This document shows, in pieces, positions 42,884 to 50,987 of a DNA stretch of 51,080 nucleotides. Position 1 is the stretch's first letter; each line of letters opens with the position of its first letter. The notes beneath the pieces are model-generated. The model was not told the DNA's origin, made no database searches, and saw only the letters and a program-made list of their open reading frames with translations. The stretch covers positions 1-51,080 of the forward strand of contig JACQFZ010000031.1 of NCBI GenBank assembly GCA_016199745.1, given 5' to 3'. This DNA is from Gammaproteobacteria bacterium. GTDB lineage: Bacteria > Pseudomonadota > Gammaproteobacteria > Acidiferrobacterales > Sulfurifustaceae. The position numbers and the translations under genes were made by a program.

Positions 42884-43726
42884 CTAGGCAGCGCGTTCGG
42901 TGGAGGAAGTGCGTGCCTGCCGGCGCGCCGAGCCGCCGAATAGACGCGTAAGCACCAGGATAGTGAATAACGTAACGATATAGAAAACCAGCTGAATACC
43001 CGACGGCCGATCGTTGTAACCGATCAGCACATGCAGGAACTGACCGACGACACTGTCCTGGCTCAGGATGTGCGAGGTGTCCCACACTTCCGGGGCCAGC
43101 ACCGGTAACACGTCTGCCTGTGCGAGAAAGCCGGCCGCGTTGAGCGCCAACCCGGCGGCAAGCAATAACACGATCCAGCCGGTGACGCTAAAGAAGTGCC
43201 GCAACGGCACGTGCAACAAACCGCGATAAATCATTACACCGAGGATCGCACCGGCGACCAGACCGAGCATACCGCCGATAAAGAGCGAGGTGCCGCCAGT
43301 GCCGCTGGCAAGCAGGCCGTAAAGAAACAACACCGTCTCCGACCCCTCGCGCAATACCGCCAGCGCCGTCACGATCAGCATTGCCGATAGCGGTTTCACG
43401 CCGACGCTAACATCATGCCCTAAACGCCGCATATCGCCGGCGAGCTGGCGGGCATGGGCGCTCATCCAAACGTTGTGCCACGCCAACATCGCGACCGCTA
43501 CCAGCAACACCACACCGTTGAAGATTTCCTGACCGCTGCCTTCGACCGCTTCGGAAATCGCACCGGCGAATATCGCCACCACCACCGCACCGGCAAGACC
43601 TAAGCCGATGCCGCCGCCGACCCAACGACCACGATGGGCAACGCCGCGGCTGGCACCCATCACAATAGCGATGATGAGCGCCGCCTCGAGCACTTCACGG
43701 AAAACGATGATGGCGGAACCGAACAT
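42884..43726 (-). CDS. efeU: FTR1/EfeU-family iron permease
   Basis: The 280-residue protein has about seven membrane helices and the two iron-binding REXXE motifs, Arg10-Glu14 in FREVLEAALI and Arg126-Glu130 in LREGSETVLF. FTR1/EfeU permeases import oxidised iron. The gene lies 11 bp after a cupredoxin gene on the same strand, the pair being controlled by a Fur-like box. EfeB is absent from the window. Confidence 0.87.
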   Translation of the reverse strand: MFGSAIIVFREVLEAALIIAIVMGASRGVAHRGRWVGGGIGLGLAGAVVVAIFAGAISEAVEGSGQEIFNGVVLLVAVAMLAWHNVWMSAHARQLAGDMRRLGHDVSVGVKPLSAMLIVTALAVLREGSETVLFLYGLLASGTGGTSLFIGGMLGLVAGAILGVMIYRGLLHVPLRHFFSVTGWIVLLLAAGLALNAAGFLAQADVLPVLAPEVWDTSHILSQDSVVGQFLHVLIGYNDRPSGIQLVFYIVTLFTILVLTRLFGGSARRQARTSSTERAA

Positions 43727-43737
43727 GGCGGACTCGC

Positions 43738-44073
43738 TTATTGCGCGACGATCTTGCCCTTGGCGGTATCTTCGTTGTACTCACCGACGAAGTCGTAGCT
43801 GCCGGCTTTGAGCGGGCCAATGGCGATGGTTGCCTTGGTGTTGCCGGCGATCACCTTCTCGCGCTTCAGATCGTGGCTCTCGAATTCTTCCGGGGTGGCG
43901 TCTTGGTTATCGACAACCAGCTTCACTTTCTTGCCGGCCGGCACGGTGACTTCAGCAGGCTCGAAGCGGTGATTCTTGATGACAATCGTGAACTCGGTCG
44001 CCGGCGCATCCGCCGCGGACACCGACAGGCTCAAGGCAAATCCGGCAAACAACACAGCAAGCTTCGACTTCAT
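43738..44073 (-). CDS. Periplasmic cupredoxin-like protein, partner of the iron permease
   Basis: The 111-residue protein has a signal peptide (about 1-20, ending SVSAA) and a cupredoxin-type domain (EFTIVIKNHRFEPAEVTVPA, LKREKVIAGNTKATIAIGPL). It resembles the N-terminal cupredoxin-like domain of EfeO, but lacks the M75 peptidase-like part. A copper or iron site is not clearly visible; it may hand iron to the permease. Next to efeU and under a Fur-like box. Confidence 0.78.
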   Translation of the reverse strand: MKSKLAVLFAGFALSLSVSAADAPATEFTIVIKNHRFEPAEVTVPAGKKVKLVVDNQDATPEEFESHDLKREKVIAGNTKATIAIGPLKAGSYDFVGEYNEDTAKGKIVAQ

Positions 44074-44122
44074 GAGAACTCCTCTTTTGTAATCAGGACG
44101 GCCTCGGCGACCGAGGAGGGTA

Positions 44123-44141
44123 AATGATAATAGTTCTCATT
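44123..44141. promoter_or_regulatory. Candidate Fur box
   Basis: AATGATAATAGTTCTCATT is a 19-bp near-palindrome (seven of nine pairs match around a central A) resembling the Fur consensus GATAATGATAATCATTATC. It lies about 50 bp before the cupredoxin start and about 120 bp before the divergent membrane-protein gene, so it may control both directions. Confidence 0.65.
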
Positions 44142-44262
44142 TCGGAACTCAATAGTCCTGCTTTCTCGGCGATTTATCGGCCGATAGCCATAAGTTTAGC
44201 GATTGGTGGCGCCCTATTTCGCTTCGGATAATACGTTTGGACCTCTTCGAACCGGAATCGAT

Positions 44263-44862
44263 ATGCGCGTCATTAACCGCCGTTTCCTCGCCGTCGTCGC
44301 TCTGCTGATAGCAGCACCGATAACGACCCAGGAGTCCGGCGACGCGGTCGTGGTCCATGGGACGGTCCATGAAGATACTTACCTCGCCGGCGGCACGGTA
44401 ACGATCGCGCAACAAATCGCATCGATCCATGCCGCTCGCGTCATTGATGGCAATGTTTGGAAATCGATCGGTCTCGGCACGGCGCTATTCGCCGCAACAC
44501 CGTTGGTGATTGCCTTGCTGTTCGCCACGCTGTTCGGCGTCTGGCTAGCGCTGACCGTACTCGCGCTTTATCTGGTATTGCTGTTGTTCGGTTTCTTGAT
44601 AGGGATTTTTTATATCAGCGAGCTGGCGTTGAAAGCCATCGGCAAGCACCGTGTGGCCACGACCGGCTGGCGTATTGCCGCCGTCGCTGTCGCGGTAGTC
44701 GCACTCTGGGTTATCACATTTATTCCCGTGCTCGGCCGGCTGGTAATAGTTGCGCTGTTGCTACTCGGCGTCGGTGCGCTCGCGCTTTATCTCTGGCGCC
44801 GGTACGCCGCAACGAGCCGTTTCGAAAAAAGTTGGGCGGTCCCGACGATCCAGGTAACCTAA
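44263..44862 (+). CDS. Membrane protein with a short bactofilin-like N-terminus
   Basis: The 199-residue protein has a signal or membrane helix (about 6-22), one unit of the polymer-forming repeat (VVVHGTVHEDTYLAGGTVTI), and then three to four membrane helices ending in a basic tail. Related proteins have many more such beta-helix repeats before the membrane part, so this copy appears reduced. No function can be assigned. It starts at 44263 and is followed after 30 bases by a cytochrome b561 gene. Confidence 0.55.
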   Translation: MRVINRRFLAVVALLIAAPITTQESGDAVVVHGTVHEDTYLAGGTVTIAQQIASIHAARVIDGNVWKSIGLGTALFAATPLVIALLFATLFGVWLALTVLALYLVLLLFGFLIGIFYISELALKAIGKHRVATTGWRIAAVAVAVVALWVITFIPVLGRLVIVALLLLGVGALALYLWRRYAATSRFEKSWAVPTIQVT

Positions 44863-44892
44863 CGGGACAATAACATCGAGCGTAACCGTCGC

Positions 44893-45447
44893 ATGCTACG
44901 CAATACCCGCTACTCTTGGGGAGCGATCGCCAAACTGTTGCATTGGTCGATGGCAGCGTTGATCTTCGCGCAATTCGCTCTCGGCTGGCTCGCCGTCAGC
45001 TGGCGACTGTCGCCGACCAAACTCGACCTCTACGTCTGGCACAAGTCGCTCGGCATTCTGTTACTCGTACTCGTCGTGCTACGCCTACTTTGGCGCTGGC
45101 TCAATCCGACACCGGCCGCCCCGGCTTTCGCGCCGCGCTGGGAACATGCGGCGGCGAGTGCCAATCATTTCCTGCTGTACGCGTTGATGCTGGCATTACC
45201 CGTCACCGGCTGGATCATCAACTCCGCCGCTAACGTTCCCTTTCGTATCTTCTGGCAATGGCCGCTGCCGGCCATTGTCGCCCCCGACAAAGCACTCGAG
45301 CACTTGGCCAAACAAGCGCACCTGACGCTATTTATCGCGATATCGATCGTGCTCGTGCTACACATCGCCGCCGCCCTGCGGCATCATTTTGTGAAGCACA
45401 ACGATATTCTCCTGCGCATGTCGCCGTTCCGAGGACGAAAACTATGA
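44893..45447 (+). CDS. Cytochrome b561 (di-haem membrane protein)
   Basis: The 184-residue protein has four membrane helices and candidate haem-ligand His residues at 17 (LLHWSM), 50 (VWHKSLG), and 143 and 157 (AHLTLF, LHIAAAL). Prokaryotic b561 proteins pass electrons from quinol. The stop overlaps the following yceI start (ATGA); the b561-yceI pairing is common in proteobacteria. Proximity to the iron permease suggests, but does not prove, a link to iron. Confidence 0.87.
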   Translation: MLRNTRYSWGAIAKLLHWSMAALIFAQFALGWLAVSWRLSPTKLDLYVWHKSLGILLLVLVVLRLLWRWLNPTPAAPAFAPRWEHAAASANHFLLYALMLALPVTGWIINSAANVPFRIFWQWPLPAIVAPDKALEHLAKQAHLTLFIAISIVLVLHIAAALRHHFVKHNDILLRMSPFRGRKL

Positions 45448-46007
45448 AGCACCAAGCCCGTTGGTTGTGCCTATTTCTAGTAATGGCGGCGGCAACGACC
45501 GAGGCCGCCGATTGGAACATGGATCCGGCAACCAGCCGGCTGGAATTCATTCCGACTTATGAAAGCCAACCGGCACCGGGTGTGTTCAAACAATTCGACA
45601 CGCAATTGACCCAGTTCGAACCTGAGCAGCCGGCGGGCGGACAACTCCAAGTCAACGTCACCATCGGCAGTGCCGACATGGCGAGTGGCGAAGTGAACGA
45701 AGCGGTCCAGGGAACGGAATGGTTCGATAGCAAGCGCTTCCCGCAGGCACAGTTCAAGAGCCGGCAAGTGCGCCGAGTGGCGCCGGGACGTTATGTCGCA
45801 AAAGGCACGTTGAATCTCAAAGGCGTGCAAAAAGACGTGGAGGTACCGTTCAATTGGAAAGCGACTGCCGACGGCGCAACGATGGATGGCGAGTTGACGC
45901 TCAATCGCAACGCCTTCAACGTCGGTACCGGCGAATGGGCCGCGGGCGATGTGATCGGCCAGAACATCAAGCTCAAGTTTAAAATAGGGCTGCGCAAACA
46001 TGGTTGA
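45444..46007 (+). CDS. YceI-family periplasmic protein
   Basis: YceI proteins are lipocalin-like beta barrels that bind isoprenoid lipids. The 187-residue product has a signal peptide (about 1-21, ending TTEAA), the family segments SRLEFIPTYE and LNLKGVQKDVEVPFNW, and ends IKLKFKIGLRKHG. It is translationally coupled to cytochrome b561 and overlaps the next gene by eight bases. Confidence 0.88.
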   Translation: MKHQARWLCLFLVMAAATTEAADWNMDPATSRLEFIPTYESQPAPGVFKQFDTQLTQFEPEQPAGGQLQVNVTIGSADMASGEVNEAVQGTEWFDSKRFPQAQFKSRQVRRVAPGRYVAKGTLNLKGVQKDVEVPFNWKATADGATMDGELTLNRNAFNVGTGEWAAGDVIGQNIKLKFKIGLRKHG

Positions 46008-46692
46008 CCGGCGCAAAGCGGGCGCGATCGTACTGTTCGCAACGCTAGCCGCGGCCTGCGCCAAGCCGACGGTCGTACCGATCGAGCAGCCGGCAACCGC
46101 ACCGCTGCCGGAAGCGTTTTATCAAGAAGCGATCGCCCGCGGCGAACCGGTACTGGCGATCGACAGCGCGCAGTCGCAGGCCGTGGTCCACGTGTATCGC
46201 GGCGGTTCACTCGCGCGCTTCGGCCACAACCACGTTGTCGCCAGTCGCGATCTGCACGGTTATGTGTTGCTGCGTAATTCCAATCCGCAGCAAGCCGATC
46301 TGTATCTGCCGCTGGCATCGCTGACCGTCGACGAGCCGGCATTGCGCGCGGAAGCGGGCTTCGACTCTACCCCATCGCAAAACGATATCGACGGTACGCG
46401 ACGTAACATGTTGGACAAGGTACTGGAAGCGGATCGCTATCCGTACCTGAGCTTTCACGTCACGCCGAATGACGATCGCACGTTAAATGCGGAAATCACC
46501 TTGCATGGCGTCACCCGAACGTTACAAATTCCCGTCGAGATTGAAACAACCACCGGCCACCTGCGTGTCAGCGGCCATTTCTCCGTCAATCAAACCGACT
46601 TCGGCATTACACCGTTCAGCGCGGTTGGCGGCGCCTTGAAGGTGCAAGACCGTATCGATCTGCAATTCGTCGTCTACGCGCGACGGCCCTAA
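46000..46692 (+). CDS. YceI-family lipoprotein
   Basis: The 230-residue protein has a lipoprotein signal with lipobox LAAAC (Cys about 20), a Pro-rich linker, and a YceI domain: SQAVVHVYRGGSLARFGHNH, EADRYPYLSFHVTPNDDRTL, ITLHGVTRTLQIPVEI, VNQTDFGITPFSAVGGALKV. It differs from the preceding YceI protein enough to be a separate lineage. Anchoring in the membrane with a soluble YceI partner is inferred from the lipobox. Confidence 0.85.
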   Translation: MVDRRKAGAIVLFATLAAACAKPTVVPIEQPATAPLPEAFYQEAIARGEPVLAIDSAQSQAVVHVYRGGSLARFGHNHVVASRDLHGYVLLRNSNPQQADLYLPLASLTVDEPALRAEAGFDSTPSQNDIDGTRRNMLDKVLEADRYPYLSFHVTPNDDRTLNAEITLHGVTRTLQIPVEIETTTGHLRVSGHFSVNQTDFGITPFSAVGGALKVQDRIDLQFVVYARRP

Positions 46693-46698
46693 AAAATA

Positions 46699-46731
46699 CG
46701 GAGCGGTCCGGCACGACGCCGGACCGCTCCG
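46699..46731. terminator. Strong hairpin after the second yceI gene
   Basis: CGGAGCGGTCCGGC pairs perfectly over 14 bases with GCCGGACCGCTCCG around ACGAC. It has AAAAAA on the left, giving a T-run on the minus strand, so it may terminate the broken minus-strand gene beyond it as well as the yceI transcript. Confidence 0.75.
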
Positions 46732-46744
46732 CATGCCTACTTCG

Positions 46745-47008
46745 CGGTCTACAACAACCGGCCTGCCCTTGTGCCCAACACGCGCGCCATAGGCCGTTAC
46801 CCTCGACCACGTACACCGGTTTACGGCGGTAGGCATCGATCGTCGCTTGATAATGCGACGCCGAATCGACCGCCACAGCGCCGCCGCGATTGCCGAAATA
46901 ACCGTGATTCTCGATGCCGGCGAAACTGAACTTGGCATCGTCGTAGTAATGCTGCTGCGGGTACTCATCGTGGTACGTGGTTAGCCACTCTGTGAAAGTG
47001 GGTGCATG
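46745..47008 (-). pseudogene. Remnant of an unidentified exported or secreted protein gene
   Basis: On the minus strand an open frame with no proper start reads HAPTFTEWLTTYHDEYPQQH, then YYDDAKFSFAGIENHGYFGN and later YRRKPVYVVEGNGLW. It has a natural amino-acid composition for about 75 residues, then loses sense near the terminator at 46699. A TAG precedes it in frame. I do not recognise the family. It looks like the C-terminal half of a lost gene. Confidence 0.35.
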
Positions 47009-47011
47009 CTA

Positions 47012-47223
47012 ATGGCGACAAAGACCACGGTGATTACAGTTGATAAGAGCACAGCCACCGCGTGTCCGCGTCGAATGGAAGCTGGCAACAGACGAGCGGG
47101 CCAAAGCGGAAGGAACGAATAAGCTGTTGGTTTTGGTCGATGAACGCGATAAAAAAGGCGGACCGCATCGCTATAGCGGCGGGCTAGTATCTCCTCGTTA
47201 CTTCGCCCATGAACTCATCCAAC
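47012..47223. other. Intergenic stretch, no gene recognised
   Basis: A plus-strand frame has a reasonable composition over about 40 residues (VEWKLATDERAKAEGTNKLL) but no start, signal or family features; it may be another gene remnant. No hairpin or promoter is evident. Confidence 0.35.
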
Positions 47224-47338
47224 ACGTCTCCCTCTCCCCTTGCGGAAGAAGAAACAAGGAGAGGGGAACACCATACAGACTGTTTTGTATGACCACCCCT
47301 CTCCCCCGGCCCCTCTCCCGCAAGGGGAGAGGGGAGTG
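47224..47338. repeat. REP-like repeat units
   Basis: Units with CCTCTCCCCTTGCGG, then GGAGAGGGG near 47230-47265, and CCCCTCTCCCCCGGCCCCTC, then CCGCAAGGGGAGAGGGG near 47295-47334. They belong to the dispersed CCTCTCCC family seen elsewhere in the window. Confidence 0.65.
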
Positions 47339-47394
47339 GCTTAGGGTTACGTTATTCACCAATTAACGGGGAAACATTAGCGTCCGCCGCATCG

Positions 47395-49377
47395 TTAAGG
47401 TTGATAGCTCGGCAACTCGATGACATAGCTATCGACACTCTGACCTCCGCCCCAATCGCTACCGAACAACAGACGCGTACCGCGTGGGCTAATGACAACG
47501 TGTGGCTCAGCCCAATAATCGCGCGGCCCAGCCTTGCCGTACGACCGATGATGCGCCACGCGACACACTTGCCCGCCGGCATTGGTATTGGCGAGCAAGA
47601 TCTCATTGTTGAGCGCCGTCTGGCCGTTGGTATTGCCGACGATGGAAACACCGACCCAACCCGGGTTCTTAAACGCTATCGCCGAGATGTGATGCCCGCT
47701 CGGTGGATACGGATACCCGGTCGCCGGTCCGACAATGACGCGCGCCGCGCCGTTGGTCATATCGCTCGTCACCAGCGAACCGACATAGCTGCCGTCGAAC
47801 GAAACGCCGTTGTGCGTATCCATCCCGCTCGCCAACCGACCGAGCGACGCATGATCTTCGCCGCTGACGGGCAAGCCGCGCAGGTAGTTCATGTTGAGAT
47901 CGCGCACTTCAGCGCTGCCATTGCTAAAGAACGTCAGCGCGCCGCTGGCAGATGCCTGCGGTGCGGTGTCGCCGCCGTTACTCAGTGCAGTACCGACCGT
48001 ATTGGTGCTGATGCGATAGGTAAACACATAGCCACTGCTGCAACGCAGCGCGATCACATCGGAGTTCCACGACATGAACATTGGATCGGAACCGCCGCTG
48101 ACACTGCCGCCGCACGCGAATGTCTTGACGACGTCTTTCGCACCGCTGCTGACGTGGTACCGAATCAGCGAGTTGCCGTTGACGTAGAACAACACATCCG
48201 GGTCGGTCGTATGCCAATAGAATTGTTCGAGGTCGGCCGGCGAAATATCGAGCGGCTTGATGTGTTGGTAGGTCTTGCCGTTGTACAGATGATGGCCGCT
48301 GTCGCTCGTACCCGTGTGGTACAAGATCAGGTACGACTCATCCGCGTTCCACGCCGGAATCGTCGAGTACGCCGGCTTGATAACGCCGGAGCCGCTGACA
48401 GCGGTAATACGACGGATCGTTGTACCGAATTGCGGATCGACCACCGTTTGTCCCAGCGCCGGTTTGGTCAGGGCTGTCATCGGATGGTTACTCTTGTCGA
48501 TGACGAGACCGTCGCAGAGATTGGCCGAACTACTGGTCGATGTGAACGTCGCCGTAACACTGCGGGCGGCGCTCATTGCCATTGCGCAAGTACCGGTGCC
48601 CAGGCACGAAATACCATTGCCGTTCCAACCGCTGAAGGTGGAACCCGTTGCTGGTGTCGCCGTTAGCGTGACCGAGGTACCAGGCGCATACAATTCGCTA
48701 CAATCGCTGCCACAATTAATTCCCACCGGCGCTGACGTGACCGTACCCGATCCGGTCTTGCTGACCGAGAGCAAGTAACTGGTCGGCGTGCCTTGGCTGA
48801 AGGTGGCGGTGACCGAACGTGCGGCCGACATCGTCACGACACAGCTGCCGGTGCCGCTGCACGAGCCACTCCAACCGGCGAAGGTATAGCCCGTTGCCGG
48901 TGCCGGCGTTAGGGTTACCGCGGTGCCCGACGCGTAGGCTTCAGAACAATCGGTGCCGCAGCTAATGCCGGCGGGACTTGATGTCACCGTACCGGTGCCG
49001 GTCACGGCAACCGTCAATGTGTACGTCGTCGTCGGGATCCGCTCAAACACCGCGCCGATCGTAGCGGAGCTATTTAGCGTTCGCGTACAGGTTGCGGTCG
49101 TACATGACGTGCCGGTCCAACGCGCGAAGCGATAACCGGCGGCGGCTGTCGCCGTTCCCGTGATCGGCGTACCGGCCGGATAGGATTCGGTACAGTCGGG
49201 TTGGCAATTAATGCCGGGAGGGCTCGTAGTGACTTTGCCCGAGCCGGTCGTGGTAACCGTCAATTGATAATTGACAGCATGCGCTACACCGCCCATTGCG
49301 AACAACAAAACGCCAACCATCAATGACGGCAGCGATCGGCTGAACTTGCCGAGAAAATTCCTTTTCGGCTTTTGCAT
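47395..49377 (-). CDS. Secreted protein: three InlB B-type repeats plus a beta-propeller
   Basis: The 660-residue protein has a signal peptide (about 1-34, ending GVAHA), three InlB B-type repeats at about 36-112, 117-195 and 200-280 (each with GSGxVTSxPxGINCxxDCxE, GTxVTLTxxPAxGxxFxGW and SxxRSVTATF landmarks and conserved Cys), and a C-terminal propeller-like region (about 300-655) with repeating W(N/S)xD and GHH-type segments (PAWNADESYLILYH, SGHHISAIAFKN, VVISPRGTRLLFGSDWGG). No enzyme motif or anchor is seen. Probably an extracellular adhesin or binder. AGGAGG precedes the start. Confidence 0.8.
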   Translation of the reverse strand: MQKPKRNFLGKFSRSLPSLMVGVLLFAMGGVAHAVNYQLTVTTTGSGKVTTSPPGINCQPDCTESYPAGTPITGTATAAAGYRFARWTGTSCTTATCTRTLNSSATIGAVFERIPTTTYTLTVAVTGTGTVTSSPAGISCGTDCSEAYASGTAVTLTPAPATGYTFAGWSGSCSGTGSCVVTMSAARSVTATFSQGTPTSYLLSVSKTGSGTVTSAPVGINCGSDCSELYAPGTSVTLTATPATGSTFSGWNGNGISCLGTGTCAMAMSAARSVTATFTSTSSSANLCDGLVIDKSNHPMTALTKPALGQTVVDPQFGTTIRRITAVSGSGVIKPAYSTIPAWNADESYLILYHTGTSDSGHHLYNGKTYQHIKPLDISPADLEQFYWHTTDPDVLFYVNGNSLIRYHVSSGAKDVVKTFACGGSVSGGSDPMFMSWNSDVIALRCSSGYVFTYRISTNTVGTALSNGGDTAPQASASGALTFFSNGSAEVRDLNMNYLRGLPVSGEDHASLGRLASGMDTHNGVSFDGSYVGSLVTSDMTNGAARVIVGPATGYPYPPSGHHISAIAFKNPGWVGVSIVGNTNGQTALNNEILLANTNAGGQVCRVAHHRSYGKAGPRDYWAEPHVVISPRGTRLLFGSDWGGGQSVDSYVIELPSYQP

Positions 49378-49707
49378 GTCGAGCCTCCTAACGCAAAATA
49401 GAATTGACCCCTGTCGTAGCTCCCTATGAATTTGCTGTAATGGCTACTGCAGATTGTTGTGCGCGGCGTCGGTGAGGCTTAGCGGTAGGATGGTAATGAG
49501 TAAGACTTTTCGCGCCGCTCGTGACTATAGAAGCGGTTTGCGCGTGGCTAAATCCGTTAAAGCATGGTAGTTACCGCGGGTGTTGCTGTAGTGCAACGAC
49601 CGCGTGTCGGCTAGGCGCGCAGGGCGAACTCAGGTGATACCCCGGCCACAAGCTGGTTAAGTAGGGGTTCTGCGCTTATTGCCTGTATAACTAGAGGATA
49701 ATTTTAA
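49378..49707. other. Intergenic region between two divergent genes
   Basis: This 330-base stretch separates the secreted repeat protein from the acetyltransferase and should hold both promoters. I see no hairpin, operator or small gene that stands out. AGAGGATAA serves the downstream GTG start. Confidence 0.45.
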
Positions 49708-50226
49708 GTGACCAAAACGTTACACACCGCATTCCGGGTTCGCTCGGCCGGCGATGACGACATGATAGGCATCAGCGCCATCTACACACATCATGTCCTC
49801 AACGGCACTGCCTCTTTTGAAGAATCACCTCCCGACGTCGCAGAGATGCGTCAACGTTATCGCGTGATCGTCGACGCTGGCCTGCCTTATCTGGTAGCGG
49901 AAAAGGACGGGCGTATTGTCGGTTACAGTTATGTTGGACCGTATCGAACCCGTTCCGCCTACCGATATACCGTCGAGGATTCGGTCTATGTCGATCCGGC
50001 GCAGGTAGGTAACGGCATCGGCACGGCGCTGATCACAGCCCTGTTCGAGCCGACCAGACGCCTAGGAATGAAACAGATAATCGCCGTGATCGGTGGCAGT
50101 ACCAACATTGCTTCTCAGCGCCTGCATGAACGCCAAGGCTTTGTCCATGTGGGTACGCTGACAGCAGTCGGATTTAAGTTTGGTCGCTGGGTCGATTCGG
50201 TAGTGATGCAGAAGGCGCTCGACTAG
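49708..50226 (+). CDS. GNAT acetyltransferase, phosphinothricin-type, 3' end formed by an IS
   Basis: The 172-residue protein resembles PAT-family N-acetyltransferases: ISAIYTHHVLNGTASFEES near the N-terminus, the acetyl-CoA loop VYVDPAQVGNGIGTALI, and IGGSTNIASQRLHERQGFVH with a late GFKFGRWVDSVVMQKALD. Substrate could be phosphinothricin or an amino acid. The start is GTG at 49708. The stop TAG takes its last base from the IS element's inverted repeat, so the original C-terminus may have been slightly longer. Confidence 0.8.
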   Translation: MTKTLHTAFRVRSAGDDDMIGISAIYTHHVLNGTASFEESPPDVAEMRQRYRVIVDAGLPYLVAEKDGRIVGYSYVGPYRTRSAYRYTVEDSVYVDPAQVGNGIGTALITALFEPTRRLGMKQIIAVIGGSTNIASQRLHERQGFVHVGTLTAVGFKFGRWVDSVVMQKALD

Positions 50227-50235
50227 GGCGTGTCC

Positions 50236-50793
50236 TCATTTCAGTTTGAGCCAAATAAAAGAGCAAGCGAGAAAGACCATGGCCCTGAAGTTGCGGGCCA
50301 GCTTCTCGAAGCGAGTAGCAATGCTTCGAAAGTGCTTGAGCCTGGCAAATAAATTCTCGACCAAGTGACGAAGCTTGTAGAGATGCGCATCAAACTCCGG
50401 ATTGGGCCTCTTGCTGTTTGATTTTCGCGGGATCACCGGCGTCATGCCAGCTTCTCTGGCCCGCTCTCGAATGGCTTCAGAATCGTAGGCCTTGTCAGCA
50501 ATAAAATTATCCGCCTCGCCGACCTTCTCAATTATCTGGTTTGCAACTTGAGAGTCGTGAACTTCACCCCCAGTGATTTCAAAATCAATCGGATTTCCAT
50601 GCGCATCGGCGGCAAGATGAAGCTTGGTGGTAGGGCCTCCTCGGGAGGTACCGATGGCTCGCTCGTGACCCTGCCTAGCTCCGCTTGCATGCTGATGCAC
50701 GCGGACGTAGCTTCCATCGGTGAATACCCACTCTGAATCAATTTCGCCTCGTAGCTCAAAAAAAATTCCGCCCACAGACCTTTCAAGGCCCAA
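50236..50793 (-). CDS. IS5-type transposase, second frame (OrfB, catalytic)
   Basis: The 185-residue frame carries the DDE catalytic core: the first Asp in WVFTDGSYVRVHQH, the second in NFIADKAYDSEAI, and the Glu in LRHLVENLFARLKHFR. It has no good start of its own and is probably made by ribosomal frameshifting from OrfA at the run of eight U, giving a fusion of about 250 residues. Confidence 0.85.
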   Translation of the reverse strand: MGLERSVGGIFFELRGEIDSEWVFTDGSYVRVHQHASGARQGHERAIGTSRGGPTTKLHLAADAHGNPIDFEITGGEVHDSQVANQIIEKVGEADNFIADKAYDSEAIRERAREAGMTPVIPRKSNSKRPNPEFDAHLYKLRHLVENLFARLKHFRSIATRFEKLARNFRAMVFLACSFIWLKLK

Positions 50794-50987
50794 CGATTAA
50801 AACGGTTGTACGCGGTCTTCCAGGGACAAAATTCGTTAGGAACATCACGCCACGGCGCACCGGTACGCAGCTTCCATAAAATCGCTTCCATCACGGCACG
50901 ATCATTTTTCCAGCGATGACAACCTTTGGATTTTAAGGTGACTTGAAGTTGATCCCACAATCCATCGTCCAATACTTTTCTGACCAT
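50532..50987 (-). CDS. IS5-type transposase, first frame (OrfA)
   Basis: The 151-residue frame has the N-terminal DUF4096-type domain of IS427 transposases: MVRKVLDDGLWDQLQVTLKS, ILWKLRTGAPWRDVPNEFCP. Near residue 75 the mRNA has eight U (50758-50765 on the plus strand as A8), a likely frameshift site; beyond it this frame no longer resembles the family. The full enzyme needs a switch into OrfB. Confidence 0.85.
   Translation of the reverse strand: MVRKVLDDGLWDQLQVTLKSKGCHRWKNDRAVMEAILWKLRTGAPWRDVPNEFCPWKTAYNRFNRWALKGLWAEFFLSYEAKLIQSGYSPMEATSACISMQAELGRVTSEPSVPPEEALPPSFILPPMRMEIRLILKSLGVKFTTLKLQTR

Noticed and set aside
46000-46968. Minus-strand 148-codon frame across the end of the second yceI gene
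   Set aside because: Most of it is antisense to yceI; only the part beyond the terminator has natural composition, and that is reported as a remnant in a different frame.
47401-48666. 421-codon plus-strand frame opposite the InlB-repeat gene
   Set aside because: Arg/Ala/Asp-rich with no domain, opposite a clearly coding gene with a signal peptide and repeats.
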